This document shows, piece after piece, positions 27,028 through 34,914 of a DNA stretch of 64,000 nucleotides; the stretch's first letter is position 1; the number at the start of each line of letters is the position of its first letter. This stretch comes from Chryseobacterium indologenes. Lineage in GTDB: Bacteria; Bacteroidota; Bacteroidia; Flavobacteriales; Weeksellaceae. Where the stretch lies: the NCBI RefSeq assembly GCF_018362995.1, contig NZ_CP074372.1:930001-994000 (forward strand), in the 5' to 3' direction. Below the pieces are notes generated by a model. That model made no database searches. It was not told the origin of the DNA and saw only the letters and a list, made by a program, of their open reading frames with translations. Both the position numbers and the translations under genes were made by a program.

Positions 27028-27482
27028 GGAAGAATCTTAATAACCCCATATATTATAAGGAAATTGTAAACCGGATTTCCATGTTATCTGAAAATTCTCC
27101 TCGAAAATGGGGAAAAATGAACGTATGTCAAATGCTAAAGCATTGTGATCTGGTTCTTCAGGTAGCCTTGAAAAAAGTGCAACTTCCCCGTATCAATGTA
27201 GTGTATAAGAGCATAGGGATACTCACGAAAGCAGAAATGTATGTCTTCAATAATGGAATTCCCAGAAACATGCCTACTTTTCAAAAACTAATCGTTAATT
27301 TTGAGTGTGATTTTGATGAATCAAAAGCCAATCTTCTGAAAACGCTGGAGGAATTCCGGGAAGCTTGTGAAAAAAACAGCCTGCCGGATCATCACAGCTT
27401 ATTCGGTAAAATGACTGAAAAAGACTGGACATTTTTAGAATACAAACATCTTGATCACCATCTAAAACAATTTAATGTATGA
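27021..27482 (+). CDS. DUF1569 family protein (DinB-like)
   Basis: 153 residues. The segment SPRKWGKMNVCQMLKHCD (about 28-45) and HPLFG-like DHHSLFGKMTEKDWTFLEYKHLDHHLKQF (about 120-151) are typical of DUF1569, a relative of the DinB four-helix bundle with metal-binding His residues. It overlaps the BstA-like gene by 7 bp and YtxJ by 4 bp, so it is translated in series with both and probably shares their thiol or electrophile chemistry. Activity unknown. Confidence 0.75.
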   Translation: MVRKNLNNPIYYKEIVNRISMLSENSPRKWGKMNVCQMLKHCDLVLQVALKKVQLPRINVVYKSIGILTKAEMYVFNNGIPRNMPTFQKLIVNFECDFDESKANLLKTLEEFREACEKNSLPDHHSLFGKMTEKDWTFLEYKHLDHHLKQFNV

Positions 27483-27859
27483 GTTTTTTTGATAAAATAT
27501 TCGGTGGAAAAAACGAAACCCCTGACCAAAAAACATTCTGGAAAAAAATAGAGTCTGAAGAAGACCTTACAAAAGCTATAGAAGACTCTTTTCAGAATAG
27601 GATTGCTATATTTAAACATTCTACAAGCTGTTTTATCAGCAGAACTGTACTGAAAAACTTTGAAAAAGAAGTTGAAAATTCAGATCAGCTGGTCAATGTA
27701 TACTACCTTGATCTGTTGGCCCACAGACCTGTTTCCAATAAAATAGCCGCAGATTTTGAAATAAGACATGAAAGTCCACAGCTGATTGTAATAGAGAACG
27801 GAAAGCCTATAAACAATGCTTCACACCAGGATATCTCTTTAAGCCAGATTGTATCATGA
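27479..27859 (+). CDS. ytxJ: Bacillithiol-system redox protein YtxJ-like (monothiol bacilliredoxin)
   Basis: 126 residues, thioredoxin fold. The key motif FKHSTSCFISR (45-55) has one active-site Cys (C51), as in YtxJ/BrxC proteins that reverse protein S-bacillithiolation. ESPQLIVIENGKP (about 103-115) provides the cis-Pro region. It overlaps DUF1569 upstream and the Crp/Fnr gene downstream by 4 bp each. Confidence 0.88.
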   Translation: MSFFDKIFGGKNETPDQKTFWKKIESEEDLTKAIEDSFQNRIAIFKHSTSCFISRTVLKNFEKEVENSDQLVNVYYLDLLAHRPVSNKIAADFEIRHESPQLIVIENGKPINNASHQDISLSQIVS

Positions 27860-28452
27860 AGAATATAAATGATTATTTAGCCAAAGTTTTAAATGTTCCC
27901 CTCCAAAATGTGAACACCTGCAGCCTGCACTATGAAGTAAAGAAAATTCCTAAAAATCAGTTTCTTCTTCAGTACGGCGAAATATGCCGCCATATATTCT
28001 TTGTAGAAAAAGGGCTGTTGAAGATGTATTCCATTGATAAAAACGGGAAAGAACATATTATACAGTTTGCCCCTGAAAGCTGGCTGATTTCCGACCGGAG
28101 CAGTCTTTATTTCAATGAAAAATCCATTTATTATATAGAAGCGGTTGAAGATTCAGAAATTCTGTTTCTGCATCCGGATTTCTTTAATAAATTGGTGGAA
28201 CAGTTTCCGAACAGTATTGAAAGAAGTGATTTCCTGCTTCAGAAACACATCAGAAGCCTTCAAAACAGAATCAACTCTTTGCTTGGTGAGACTGCAGAAG
28301 AAAGATATATGAAATTCATTAAAATGTATCCGGATTTACTGCTTAGAGTTCCGCAATGGATGATTGCTTCTTACCTTGGAATCACTCCTGAGAGTCTTAG
28401 CCGTGTGAGAAAAGAACTGGCAAGAAAAAATTTCGTCCCGGATAATAAATAA
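27856..28452 (+). CDS. Crp/Fnr family regulator of the bacillithiol operon
   Basis: 198 residues. The cyclic-nucleotide-binding-like beta barrel spans ~25-120 (RHIFFVEKGLLKMYSIDKNGKEHIIQF), and a winged helix ends the protein (MIASYLGITPESLSRVRKEL). There is no Fnr-type N-terminal Cys cluster; the two N-terminal Cys (in NTCSLHYE and GEICRHIF) are not spaced for Fe-S binding. As last gene of the thiol operon it may sense redox state and autoregulate it. Confidence 0.85.
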   Translation: MKNINDYLAKVLNVPLQNVNTCSLHYEVKKIPKNQFLLQYGEICRHIFFVEKGLLKMYSIDKNGKEHIIQFAPESWLISDRSSLYFNEKSIYYIEAVEDSEILFLHPDFFNKLVEQFPNSIERSDFLLQKHIRSLQNRINSLLGETAEERYMKFIKMYPDLLLRVPQWMIASYLGITPESLSRVRKELARKNFVPDNK

Positions 28453-28456
28453 AAAA

Positions 28457-28590
28457 GGCTGGGAGATGGGAGAGGGAAGCTTGAAGTTCTGGTAAACACA
28501 AAAAGAATCTGATCGTTATTATTTAAACATCCTTAAGCTATTCTTAAACTATAGTAACTTCCATCTTCCAGCCTCTATCTTCCTTACTTC
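28457..28590. repeat. Inverted word-like intergenic repeats
   Basis: GGCTGGGAGATGGGAG (from 28457) and, on the opposite strand, GGCTGGAAGATGGAAG (within 28553-28575) match at 14 of 16 positions. The same TTACTTCCATCTTCC word is found at 25046. It lies between convergent genes; no clear T-tailed terminator is seen. Confidence 0.55.
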
Positions 28591-30005
28591 AAATAAATCT
28601 TTTTGGTAAGCTGTCCAACCTGTCTGAGCTTTGCCTGTGTATCTTCTGACCAGGGAAGTCCTATACAGAGTCTCATACAGTTTTCAAACTGGTCCTGAAA
28701 AGTGAACATTCTTCCGGGAGCAATACTTATGTTTTGCTTGATGGCCAGATCGTATAGCTCTGTGGTCCGTATCTTCCTGTCAAATTCTACCCATAAAGAC
28801 AATCCTCCCTGTGGACGGCTGGTCTTAGTGCCTTCCGGGAAAGATTCTGCAATGGTCTGAACATAGTTCTGATAATTGCTCTGCAATGTTCTGCGAAGCT
28901 GCTGAAGATGTTTTTCATACTTGCCGGATTTCAGAAAATTGGCCACAGCTTCATTCACAATTGAAATAGAGGATGTGGAATGCAGCAGTTTAAGCTTCAT
29001 GATTTTATCTTTATACCTTCCCGGGGCAATCCAACCTACACGGTATCCCGGAGCCAACGTTTTTGAAATAGAACTACAATACAGCACATTCCCGTCTTTA
29101 TCAAAAGATTTACAGCATTTCGGACGGGTAGAGCCGAAATAAAGATCTCCGTAGACGTCATCTTCAATCAGCGGAATGTTGTTTTCAGAAAGTATTTTTA
29201 CAATTTCCTTTTTATTTTCATCAGGCATACAGCTTCCCAAGGGTGAGTTGAAGTTGGGAATGAGCAGGCAGATGTCTATTTTGGGTATTACTTTTTTTAA
29301 AGCTTCAATTTCTATTCCCATAGTTGGATGCGTAGGAAGTTCCAGTACTTTTAAACCCAATCCGTTGGCCAGCTGTAAAATTCCCGGATAGCAAGGGCTT
29401 TCAATAGCAATTGTATCACCTGGTTTTCCTAAGGCCATTAAGCAGAATGATAGAGCATTCATTCCGCCATTCGTTGTAATCAGGTCGTTTTCGCTCAGAT
29501 TTCCTCCCCATTGCAGAGAACGTATGGCAATCATTCTTCTTAGCTTCAGATTTCCCTGAAGCTCCTCATATTCTGTGCCGCCATCTTTTAATTCTCTGAT
29601 GGCATTTACGATTTCTTTTTTGAGTTTTGCCTGGGGAAGAAGATCTCCGGACGGAATGCCGATAGAGAAAAAAGTAATATCCTTCTTGCCCATATTTTCA
29701 TATACCTTGCTAATCAGTTCATCCGGTTCATCATTATTGGCGATCAATGACGGACGGCTCACTTCCGGCAAAGGAAGTTTTGCGGATAATAACTGACTTA
29801 CAAAATAACCGGATTGTGGCTTGGATTCTACCAAAGACTGGGATTCCAGTTCCAGGAAGACACGCTTGGCTGTATTCATACTTACCCGATGTTCCTGGCA
29901 TAGCATTCTTACCGAAGGAAGCTTGTCTCCGGCCTTTAAAATACCGTTTCTGATCTGGCCTGCAATACCGTCTGCAATTTCTGTATATAAAAATTCTTTG
30001 TTCAT
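28584..30005 (-). CDS. MocR/PdxR-type regulator (GntR HTH plus aminotransferase domain)
   Basis: 473 residues. An N-terminal GntR winged helix (about 1-70: IADGIAGQIRNGILKAGDKLPSVRMLCQEH) is fused to a fold-type I aminotransferase domain (about 110-470). The PLP lysine lies in SSISKTLAPGYRVGW (about 308-322), and TNGGMNALSFCL is the phosphate-loop region. Such proteins bind PLP as effector rather than acting as enzymes. Divergent from the EamA transporter 96 bp away, its likely target. Confidence 0.9.
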   Translation of the reverse strand: MNKEFLYTEIADGIAGQIRNGILKAGDKLPSVRMLCQEHRVSMNTAKRVFLELESQSLVESKPQSGYFVSQLLSAKLPLPEVSRPSLIANNDEPDELISKVYENMGKKDITFFSIGIPSGDLLPQAKLKKEIVNAIRELKDGGTEYEELQGNLKLRRMIAIRSLQWGGNLSENDLITTNGGMNALSFCLMALGKPGDTIAIESPCYPGILQLANGLGLKVLELPTHPTMGIEIEALKKVIPKIDICLLIPNFNSPLGSCMPDENKKEIVKILSENNIPLIEDDVYGDLYFGSTRPKCCKSFDKDGNVLYCSSISKTLAPGYRVGWIAPGRYKDKIMKLKLLHSTSSISIVNEAVANFLKSGKYEKHLQQLRRTLQSNYQNYVQTIAESFPEGTKTSRPQGGLSLWVEFDRKIRTTELYDLAIKQNISIAPGRMFTFQDQFENCMRLCIGLPWSEDTQAKLRQVGQLTKKIYLK

Positions 30006-30012
30006 ATTCTAA

Positions 30013-30075
30013 ACTGTGCTCGTGCAAATATACAAAACTGATACTGTGTTTATCGAATTATCATTTCTAATTTTG
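30013..30075 (+). promoter_or_regulatory. MocR/EamA divergent control region
   Basis: ACTGTG occurs at 30013 and 30043, exactly 30 bp (about three helix turns) apart, a layout that suits MocR dimers. A -7 box TAATTTTG (30068-30075) precedes the EamA gene by 26 bp. The operator role is inferred. Confidence 0.45.
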
Positions 30076-30101
30076 AACCATCAATTAAAAGCTTCAGTAC
30101 A

Positions 30102-30986
30102 ATGATAACAAAACAGATATCAAAAGATGAAAATATAAGCGGATGGATCAACGGCTTTATAGGAGTTGTATTATTTAGCGGTGGTTTACCTGCTACCAAA
30201 TTAGCGGTAATGGAGATGAGTCCTACCTTTGTAACGATTGTTCGTGCAGCTGTGGCGGGAATATTAGCTCTTATTGTATTGTGGCTGGGTAAAGAAAAGC
30301 GTCCCGTTAAAGAGCAGTTAACTCCTTTGCTCTTGGTTTCCCTTGGTTGTGTGGTAGGCTTTCCTCTTTTGTCGGCATTGGCTCTTCAATACCTTACTTC
30401 GGCCCATTCTATTGTATTTCTGGGAATGCTTCCGTTGGCAACTGCTGTATTTGGAGTCATGCGTGGTGGTGAAAGGCCTCATCCTGTATTTTGGCTTTTC
30501 TCTATTGTTGGAAGTCTTTTAGTGATCGGCTATGCTATTTCTCAAGGGATATCAGCATCTCCCATTGGCGATATTCTGATGCTGCTTGCCGTTATTTTAT
30601 GCGGTATGGGCTATGCTGAAGGTGCCAAACTATCCAAAACACTAGGGGGCTGGCAGGTGATTTCCTGGGCATTGGTACTGGCACTTCCTATTATGATTCC
30701 TTTATTTTTTATTTATTTTCCTGATGATATTCAAAATGTGAGTTTTCAGGGATGGTTTGGAATGGCTTACATTTCCCTTTTCAGTATGTTCATTGGTTTT
30801 ATATTCTGGTATAAGGGATTGGCGCAGGGTGGTATTGCTACGGTTGGGCAACTGCAGCTCCTTCAGCCTTTCTTTGGATTGGCATTGGCTGCCTGGCTTC
30901 TTCATGAGCAGGTGAGCATGGGAATGCTGGGGGTAACGGTAGGAGTAATCTTATGTGTTGCTGGAACTAAAAAATTTGCAAAATAA
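30102..30986 (+). CDS. EamA/DMT family exporter
   Basis: 294 residues with ten hydrophobic helices in two EamA repeats (about 15-140 and 155-290). Typical segments: SPTFVTIVRAAVAG, ALQYLTSAHSIVFLGMLPLATAVFG, and YISLFSMFIGFIFWYKGLAQGG near the second repeat. These transporters often export amino acids or metabolites. Its MocR neighbour hints at a PLP- or amino-acid-related substrate. Confidence 0.9.
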   Translation: MITKQISKDENISGWINGFIGVVLFSGGLPATKLAVMEMSPTFVTIVRAAVAGILALIVLWLGKEKRPVKEQLTPLLLVSLGCVVGFPLLSALALQYLTSAHSIVFLGMLPLATAVFGVMRGGERPHPVFWLFSIVGSLLVIGYAISQGISASPIGDILMLLAVILCGMGYAEGAKLSKTLGGWQVISWALVLALPIMIPLFFIYFPDDIQNVSFQGWFGMAYISLFSMFIGFIFWYKGLAQGGIATVGQLQLLQPFFGLALAAWLLHEQVSMGMLGVTVGVILCVAGTKKFAK

Positions 30987-31020
30987 TTTAAATTAAAAAT
31001 CCATATAAAGGCCTATAGGA

Positions 31021-31047
31021 AGTCTCATTTCAAATAGAAATGAGGCT
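31021..31047 (+). terminator. Terminator after the EamA gene
   Basis: AGTCTCATTTC pairs with GAAATGAGGCT around AAATA (one G-T pair), then TTTT. Confidence 0.85.
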
Positions 31048-31056
31048 TTTCGCTTT

Positions 31057-31091
31057 CATAATCAAAGTGTTGCAACAAATTTTTGATTATG
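31057..31091. promoter_or_regulatory. 10-bp perfect inverted repeat upstream of a Crp/Fnr gene
   Basis: CATAATCAAA (31057-31066) and TTTGATTATG (31082-31091), 15-nt spacer. It could be a second hairpin for EamA readthrough or an operator. The rest of the region up to 31283 is AT-rich, with nothing else I can name. Confidence 0.4.
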
Positions 31092-31283
31092 AAATAATAA
31101 ATATAAAATGGATTTGTTGTTAAATGTAACCAGAATAAGAATAAAAGAAGTGAAAATTAATAAAAAAATTAACATTATTTAACCTTTTTATTGATTATTA
31201 AGGTTCGGTTTTTGCATACGACTTAGAAGTTCCATAATATTTTTACTAAGAATAAGAAGAAAACAATTTCAAAAACAGCTATT

Positions 31284-31880
31284 ATGGTAATCGACGAAAA
31301 TATTTTGATTTCAGCGGGAGCAGAAACGAGACACTATAGCCCTTCAGAAACAATATTCTTTGAAGGAGATATCCCCAACTATTATTACCAGATTATTAAA
31401 GGAGAAGTGAAACTTAATAATTATAATGAGGAAGGGAAAGAATTTATCCAAAATATTTTATCCGACGGCGAAAGCTGTGGTGAATCTATACTTTTCGTAG
31501 ATAAGCCTTATCCTATGAATGCCGAAGTCATTACAGAATGTACTGTTTTAAGACTTCATAAATCCATCTTTCTTGATCTGCTGAACCAGAATCCGGAATT
31601 ATGCATGGAAGTTAGCAGTTTTCTTTCTCAGCGTCTTTACTATAAATTTATCATGATGCAGAATCTCTCATCTCAAAATCCGTCTATACGGCTTCGGGGA
31701 TTGATGGATTATCTTAAGAGTTTTCAAAAGGATATAACTCCTTATTCTTTTTTGATCCCTTTAACGAGGCAGCAGATGGCAAGTCTTACCGGTCTTTGTG
31801 TGGAAACCGCTATAAGGACCATCAAACATATGGAAAGGGATAAGATCCTAAGAATTGAAAATCGCAAAATCTTATATTAG
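31284..31880 (+). CDS. Crp/Fnr family regulator, paralogue 1
   Basis: 198 residues. N-terminal effector barrel (about 20-115, with EGKEFIQNILSDGESCGESILF) and C-terminal winged helix IPLTRQQMASLTGLCVETAIRTIKHMERD (about 155-183). It is a close paralogue of the gene at 59654-60247 over its full length and of the pseudogene just downstream. No Fe-S Cys cluster is visible. Likely a stress or oxygen-related global regulator; the effector is unknown. Confidence 0.88.
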   Translation: MVIDENILISAGAETRHYSPSETIFFEGDIPNYYYQIIKGEVKLNNYNEEGKEFIQNILSDGESCGESILFVDKPYPMNAEVITECTVLRLHKSIFLDLLNQNPELCMEVSSFLSQRLYYKFIMMQNLSSQNPSIRLRGLMDYLKSFQKDITPYSFLIPLTRQQMASLTGLCVETAIRTIKHMERDKILRIENRKILY

Positions 31881-31951
31881 AATCATTTCAAGTGTACGAT
31901 TTTGTGATTTTTCAATTAAAATCTTATAAGTTTAGGAAAACAATAAGCTGT

Positions 31952-32180
31952 ATGAATATTGATCAAAGTCTTCTGTACTCCTTTCGTGCAGAAGACAGGT
32001 ATCACAAAAACCCCATGCAAAGGCTGAGAGGATTACTGGATTATCTTAAAAGCTACCATGATTGAGACTGTCATCACTGCTTACATATAGCATTTAGAAG
32101 ACAAGCAGATCAGAAATTTTACAGGTCTGAGTGTAAAAACTGTCATCAGAACCTTAGAAAATGGAGAAAGAAGGCCATAT
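31952..32180 (+). pseudogene. Crp/Fnr pseudogene with an internal deletion
   Basis: ATG 31952 opens MNIDQSLLYSFRAEDRYHKN, which aligns with MVIDENILISAGAETRHYSP of the gene upstream. It then jumps directly to NPMQRLRGLLDYLKSYHD before a stop, which aligns with residues ~129-147. Downstream, another frame encodes QIRNFTGLSVKTVIRTLE (from 32106), equal to the DNA-recognition helix. So ~110 codons of the effector barrel are deleted and the rest is frameshifted: a decayed tandem duplicate. Confidence 0.8.
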
Positions 32181-32222
32181 TACTTTATAAGACCGAAAAA
32201 TTTTGTATTAATCTGCATTAAC

Positions 32223-32266
32223 ATGACTCAGGTCATAAAAAAGTGAATTATTCTGACGTACATTTG
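32223..32266 (+). promoter_or_regulatory. Crp/Fnr-type site over a -7 box, class II layout
   Basis: ATGACTCAGGTCAT (32223-32236) is a palindrome with 5-bp arms. A -7 box TACATTTG lies at 32259-32266. Taking the usual start 5 nt after the G, the palindrome centre is at about -41.5. A near-identical arrangement is found at 60364-60409. Probable target: the small gene at 32427 and the stress genes after it. Confidence 0.5.
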
Positions 32267-32426
32267 ATATATAAGTTTTCAATCCAATTCCTGACACCTT
32301 AGTAAAAAGGAACGTAAAAAAGCATTTTGCTTTTATTATCATTTTAAATTACCGACACCCCCAATTGCCGTCTAAAATTAGTCACGGGCTGCAATACACA
32401 TCACTAAATAGCAATAAAAAACAGTT

Positions 32427-32576
32427 ATGAACACTATAAATTCAGCAAACTGCGACCTAAGATATTTTCACTCACAAGAAAATTGTGAGGAGCAAACAAA
32501 CAGAAGAAAACAAGCATCCACTGAGCACGGAAAAATTTCGGATTATTCCGGATTCGGTGGCAGACGTAATTCATAA
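32427..32576 (+). CDS. Small hypothetical protein (49 aa)
   Basis: ATG 32427 to TAA 32576. The protein is polar, with two Cys (NCD and NCEE) and a Gly/Arg-rich end (SDYSGFGGRRNS). It lies between the Crp/Fnr-type promoter and the DUF892 gene. I do not recognise it. The composition is not that of random AT-rich DNA, and many bacterial stress clusters include such small soluble proteins, but it may not be translated. Confidence 0.4.
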   Translation: MNTINSANCDLRYFHSQENCEEQTNRRKQASTEHGKISDYSGFGGRRNS

Positions 32577-32648
32577 TTCTTTTTCCTGGATTGCCTCTTT
32601 AGACCTATATAAAGAGGTAATCCCTTTAATTACAAAATCAATCATACC

Positions 32649-33236
32649 ATGCCAAATAAAATATTAGAAACCAACAGTTCAGTTTCTGCCACCCCAAAAG
32701 GAGCTGCAGATAAGACGACTATCAACAAGGATGAAATGAAAAATGCACCCCTTCACAAATTCTTTGTAAGTGCCCTGAAAGATATTTATTATGCTGAAAA
32801 TGCTATTCTTGATGCGTTGGAAAAAATGCAGGAAGCTGCAACCACCGAAGAATTGAAAGATGCCTTTGAAGATCATCATCTTCAAACCCAAAAGCATGTA
32901 AAACGTCTGGAAAAGGTTTTCAAACTTATTGACGAAAAGCCCGAAAAAAAAGAATGTAAGGCTATAAAAGGAATCATTGAAGAAGGTGAGGAAGTCATCA
33001 AATCTACTGAAGATGGCTCTGCAACAAGAGATGCTGCATTGATTATTGCTGCACAAAAAGTGGAACATTACGAAATAGCAACCTTTGGCGGACTTGCACA
33101 GCTTGCAATTACGATGGGACATGATAAAGCGGCAGACCTTCTTGAAAGAACGCTTCAGGAAGAAGAAGAAACCGATTCGCATCTTACAGATATTGCAGAA
33201 ACATCCATCAATTTTGATGCAGAGCAGGAAGATTAA
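32649..33236 (+). CDS. DUF892 ferritin-like protein (YciE/YciF type)
   Basis: 195 residues. After a ~35-residue polar N-terminus comes the four-helix bundle: FVSALKDIYYAENAILDALEKMQEAATTEELKDAFEDHHLQTQKHVKRLEKVF in the first two helices (cited by position ~37-89), then AALIIAAQKVEHYEIATFGGL (about 135-155) and LERTLQEEEETDSHLTDIAE. The E...ExxH carboxylate/His pattern would hold two metals. YciE/YciF proteins are induced by osmotic and general stress. Followed by its own terminator. Confidence 0.9.
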   Translation: MPNKILETNSSVSATPKGAADKTTINKDEMKNAPLHKFFVSALKDIYYAENAILDALEKMQEAATTEELKDAFEDHHLQTQKHVKRLEKVFKLIDEKPEKKECKAIKGIIEEGEEVIKSTEDGSATRDAALIIAAQKVEHYEIATFGGLAQLAITMGHDKAADLLERTLQEEEETDSHLTDIAETSINFDAEQED

Positions 33237-33245
33237 AACAACGTA

Positions 33246-33281
33246 ATAAGCCATGCAGCTTGTTCTACATGGCTTATTTTA
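33246..33281 (+). terminator. Terminator after the DUF892 gene
   Basis: AATAAGCCATG pairs with CATGGCTTATT around CAGCTTGTTCTA. It overlaps an in-frame ATG at 33260 of the next frame, which argues that translation there starts later. Confidence 0.8.
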
Positions 33282-33301
33282 ACCATGAAATCAAAATATA
33301 T

Positions 33302-33604
33302 ATGGACGGTCAGAAAATAATAAAAACGCTGAGAAACAGAGATTTTATAAAAATACCTCATGCAGGGGAATGTTTTGAGGACGGGGCAGCGATCTATGCC
33401 AAAGAAATCAAGGAAAATATCTTTCTCTTATTCATTATCCTTAAAGATATTGATATTGAAAATATACAGGCATTAATCGCTCACTTTGACTGTTTCAACA
33501 GTATCGGATTAAAAGAGCCGGAACAGATCATGTTTTATCTGTCCATCAAGGATAAAAACGACCTCCACTATTTTGAGCAATATTTAAAAGCTTCCCATAA
33601 CTAA
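33302..33604 (+). CDS. Hypothetical protein (100 aa) in the stress island
   Basis: 100 residues from ATG 33302; earlier in-frame ATGs at 33260 and 33269 lie inside a terminator. Alternating strands and helices (GQKIIKTLRNRDFIKIP, NIFLLFIILKDIDIENIQALIAHFD, EQIMFYLSIKDKNDLHYFEQYL) suggest a small alpha/beta domain without signal or membrane span. I do not recognise the family. It sits 14 bp before the next small gene. Confidence 0.6.
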   Translation: MDGQKIIKTLRNRDFIKIPHAGECFEDGAAIYAKEIKENIFLLFIILKDIDIENIQALIAHFDCFNSIGLKEPEQIMFYLSIKDKNDLHYFEQYLKASHN

Positions 33605-33618
33605 TACCCTTTTTGAAC

Positions 33619-33996
33619 ATGATATTTGAAAACGACACTTTACAACATTCCGGACTGAACGATAAAAATAACGCGATAGAGAATGAATCTTTATTTCCTC
33701 TTATTATCAATTCTTACGGAGTGACTGCTTTTCTGATCAAATCATTGGAAAAGATTAAAAATAATGCTCAATGTGAGGTTTTGAAAAGAGTAATAGATGC
33801 TTACATAGAAGAATATATCCTTCATATCCGTGAGTTTCATACTAAAAACAGCACAGAAACTACTGATATGGATGCTGAAATAAGATTTGAATCCCCGGAT
33901 TTTACTTTGTATGCTAAAACGGCTTACTATAAAGTGCTGAAGGAAGAAGAATATATCAACAGGCTTTTGGAAGTTCTGGAGAAAAAGGCAGATTAA
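33619..33996 (+). CDS. Hypothetical protein (125 aa), helical
   Basis: 125 residues from ATG 33619; a TTG six bases earlier is in frame but less likely. Mostly helical and acidic, with one Cys (NAQCEV). The pattern LFPLIINSYGVTAFLIKSLEKIKNNAQCEVLKRVIDAYIEEYILHIREFH looks like two long helices (positions ~24-75), reminiscent of a small four-helix bundle. No function recognised; co-transcription with the neighbouring stress genes is likely. Confidence 0.6.
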   Translation: MIFENDTLQHSGLNDKNNAIENESLFPLIINSYGVTAFLIKSLEKIKNNAQCEVLKRVIDAYIEEYILHIREFHTKNSTETTDMDAEIRFESPDFTLYAKTAYYKVLKEEEYINRLLEVLEKKAD

Positions 33997-34045
33997 TTCC
34001 GCGTAATATTAACTGCTTTGAAAATACACCAACCACAAAAAGATT

Positions 34046-34246
34046 ATGAATATGAAAACCAACGAGCACAAAAAAAGCAGAACAGATACACAGGCTCTTT
34101 ACCATAATTCCAATGTATCAGCCAAACAGCATGATGATCCCGGAATCATTACATGGGAAGATGAAAATCCTGCAGATAAATTTATTAATGTTATTGCCAA
34201 ACACAGAGTCTGGGATCTTGAAATAGAGAGAAACACATCATCATAG
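34046..34246 (+). CDS. Small polar hypothetical protein (66 aa)
   Basis: 66 residues (a second ATG two codons later is equally possible). Lys/Asn/His-rich first half, then DPGIITWEDENPADKFINVIAKHRVWDLEIER. No Cys, no signal. A hairpin terminator follows at 34278. It resembles the short soluble proteins in flavobacterial general-stress clusters, but I cannot name it. Confidence 0.55.
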   Translation: MNMKTNEHKKSRTDTQALYHNSNVSAKQHDDPGIITWEDENPADKFINVIAKHRVWDLEIERNTSS

Positions 34247-34277
34247 CACCTTTCACACCAATTTAAATATTAATGTT

Positions 34278-34305
34278 AAGCTGCTGTATTCATTCAGCAG
34301 CTTTT
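34278..34305 (+). terminator. Terminator after the 66-aa gene
   Basis: AAGCTGCTG pairs with CAGCAGCTT around TATTCATT, then TTT. Confidence 0.85.
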
Positions 34306-34365
34306 TAAACCTCTTTTTTTCGTTTTTCCCAATTCATTTTAAACCTCATTCAAAATATTAATATT

Positions 34366-34866
34366 ATGAATTTTCAACAAAATCTCTTAGAATATATAAG
34401 TCAGTCCCTGATGACTACAGATGAGACCATTTCAATTGCTGAAAGTGTCACTTCAGGATGCCTTCAGCTGGCTTTTTCACAGATGCCCAATGCTTCAATG
34501 TTTTACAAAGGAGGCATGACAACCTATTCTTTACCGGAAAAAGTAAGATTATTAATAGTCAACCGAGAGGAAGCGGAAGAATGTGACTGTGTTTCAGAAA
34601 ATATTGCAGAAACCATGGCATTAAACGTTGCCAGACTTTACGAATCCGACTGGTCTATTGCTACAACTGGCTACTGCACACCCATCCGGAATTCCGGCTA
34701 TAAAATTTTTGCATATTTTTCATTTTCATATAAAGGAGAGATCATTCTGACTAAAAAACTTGAACTGCATCCCAAAACACAAGCCCTGAATGCCCAGCTC
34801 TATTATACGGAATTCATTTTAGGGTGTTTTAAAAGTGAACTTAACAGGCTTTTAATCCTAAAATAA
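34366..34866 (+). CDS. CinA C-terminal-domain protein, degenerate
   Basis: 166 residues, the size of stand-alone nicotinamide-mononucleotide deamidases (PncC). IAESVTSGCLQLAF (about 24-37) is the conserved N-terminal motif, and GGMTTYSLPEKVRLL (about 50-64) fits the family. The usual TGIAGPGG loop is replaced by TTGYCTPIRNSGYK, so the active-site glycine loop is altered. It may be inactive, or act on another substrate. Neighbours are stress genes. Confidence 0.75.
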   Translation: MNFQQNLLEYISQSLMTTDETISIAESVTSGCLQLAFSQMPNASMFYKGGMTTYSLPEKVRLLIVNREEAEECDCVSENIAETMALNVARLYESDWSIATTGYCTPIRNSGYKIFAYFSFSYKGEIILTKKLELHPKTQALNAQLYYTEFILGCFKSELNRLLILK

Positions 34867-34914
34867 ATAGAAGAAATACAGAAACCTACAGAGAAAGAAT
34901 AAAAGGCTTATGAA

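Noticed and set aside
32485..32667. 60-aa plus-strand frame overlapping the 49-aa gene
   Set aside because: It overlaps the DUF892 start and its composition is poorer than that of the frame from 32427.
32679..33254. Minus-strand 191-aa frame opposite DUF892
   Set aside because: Cys/Phe-rich antisense shadow of a gene with strong family motifs.
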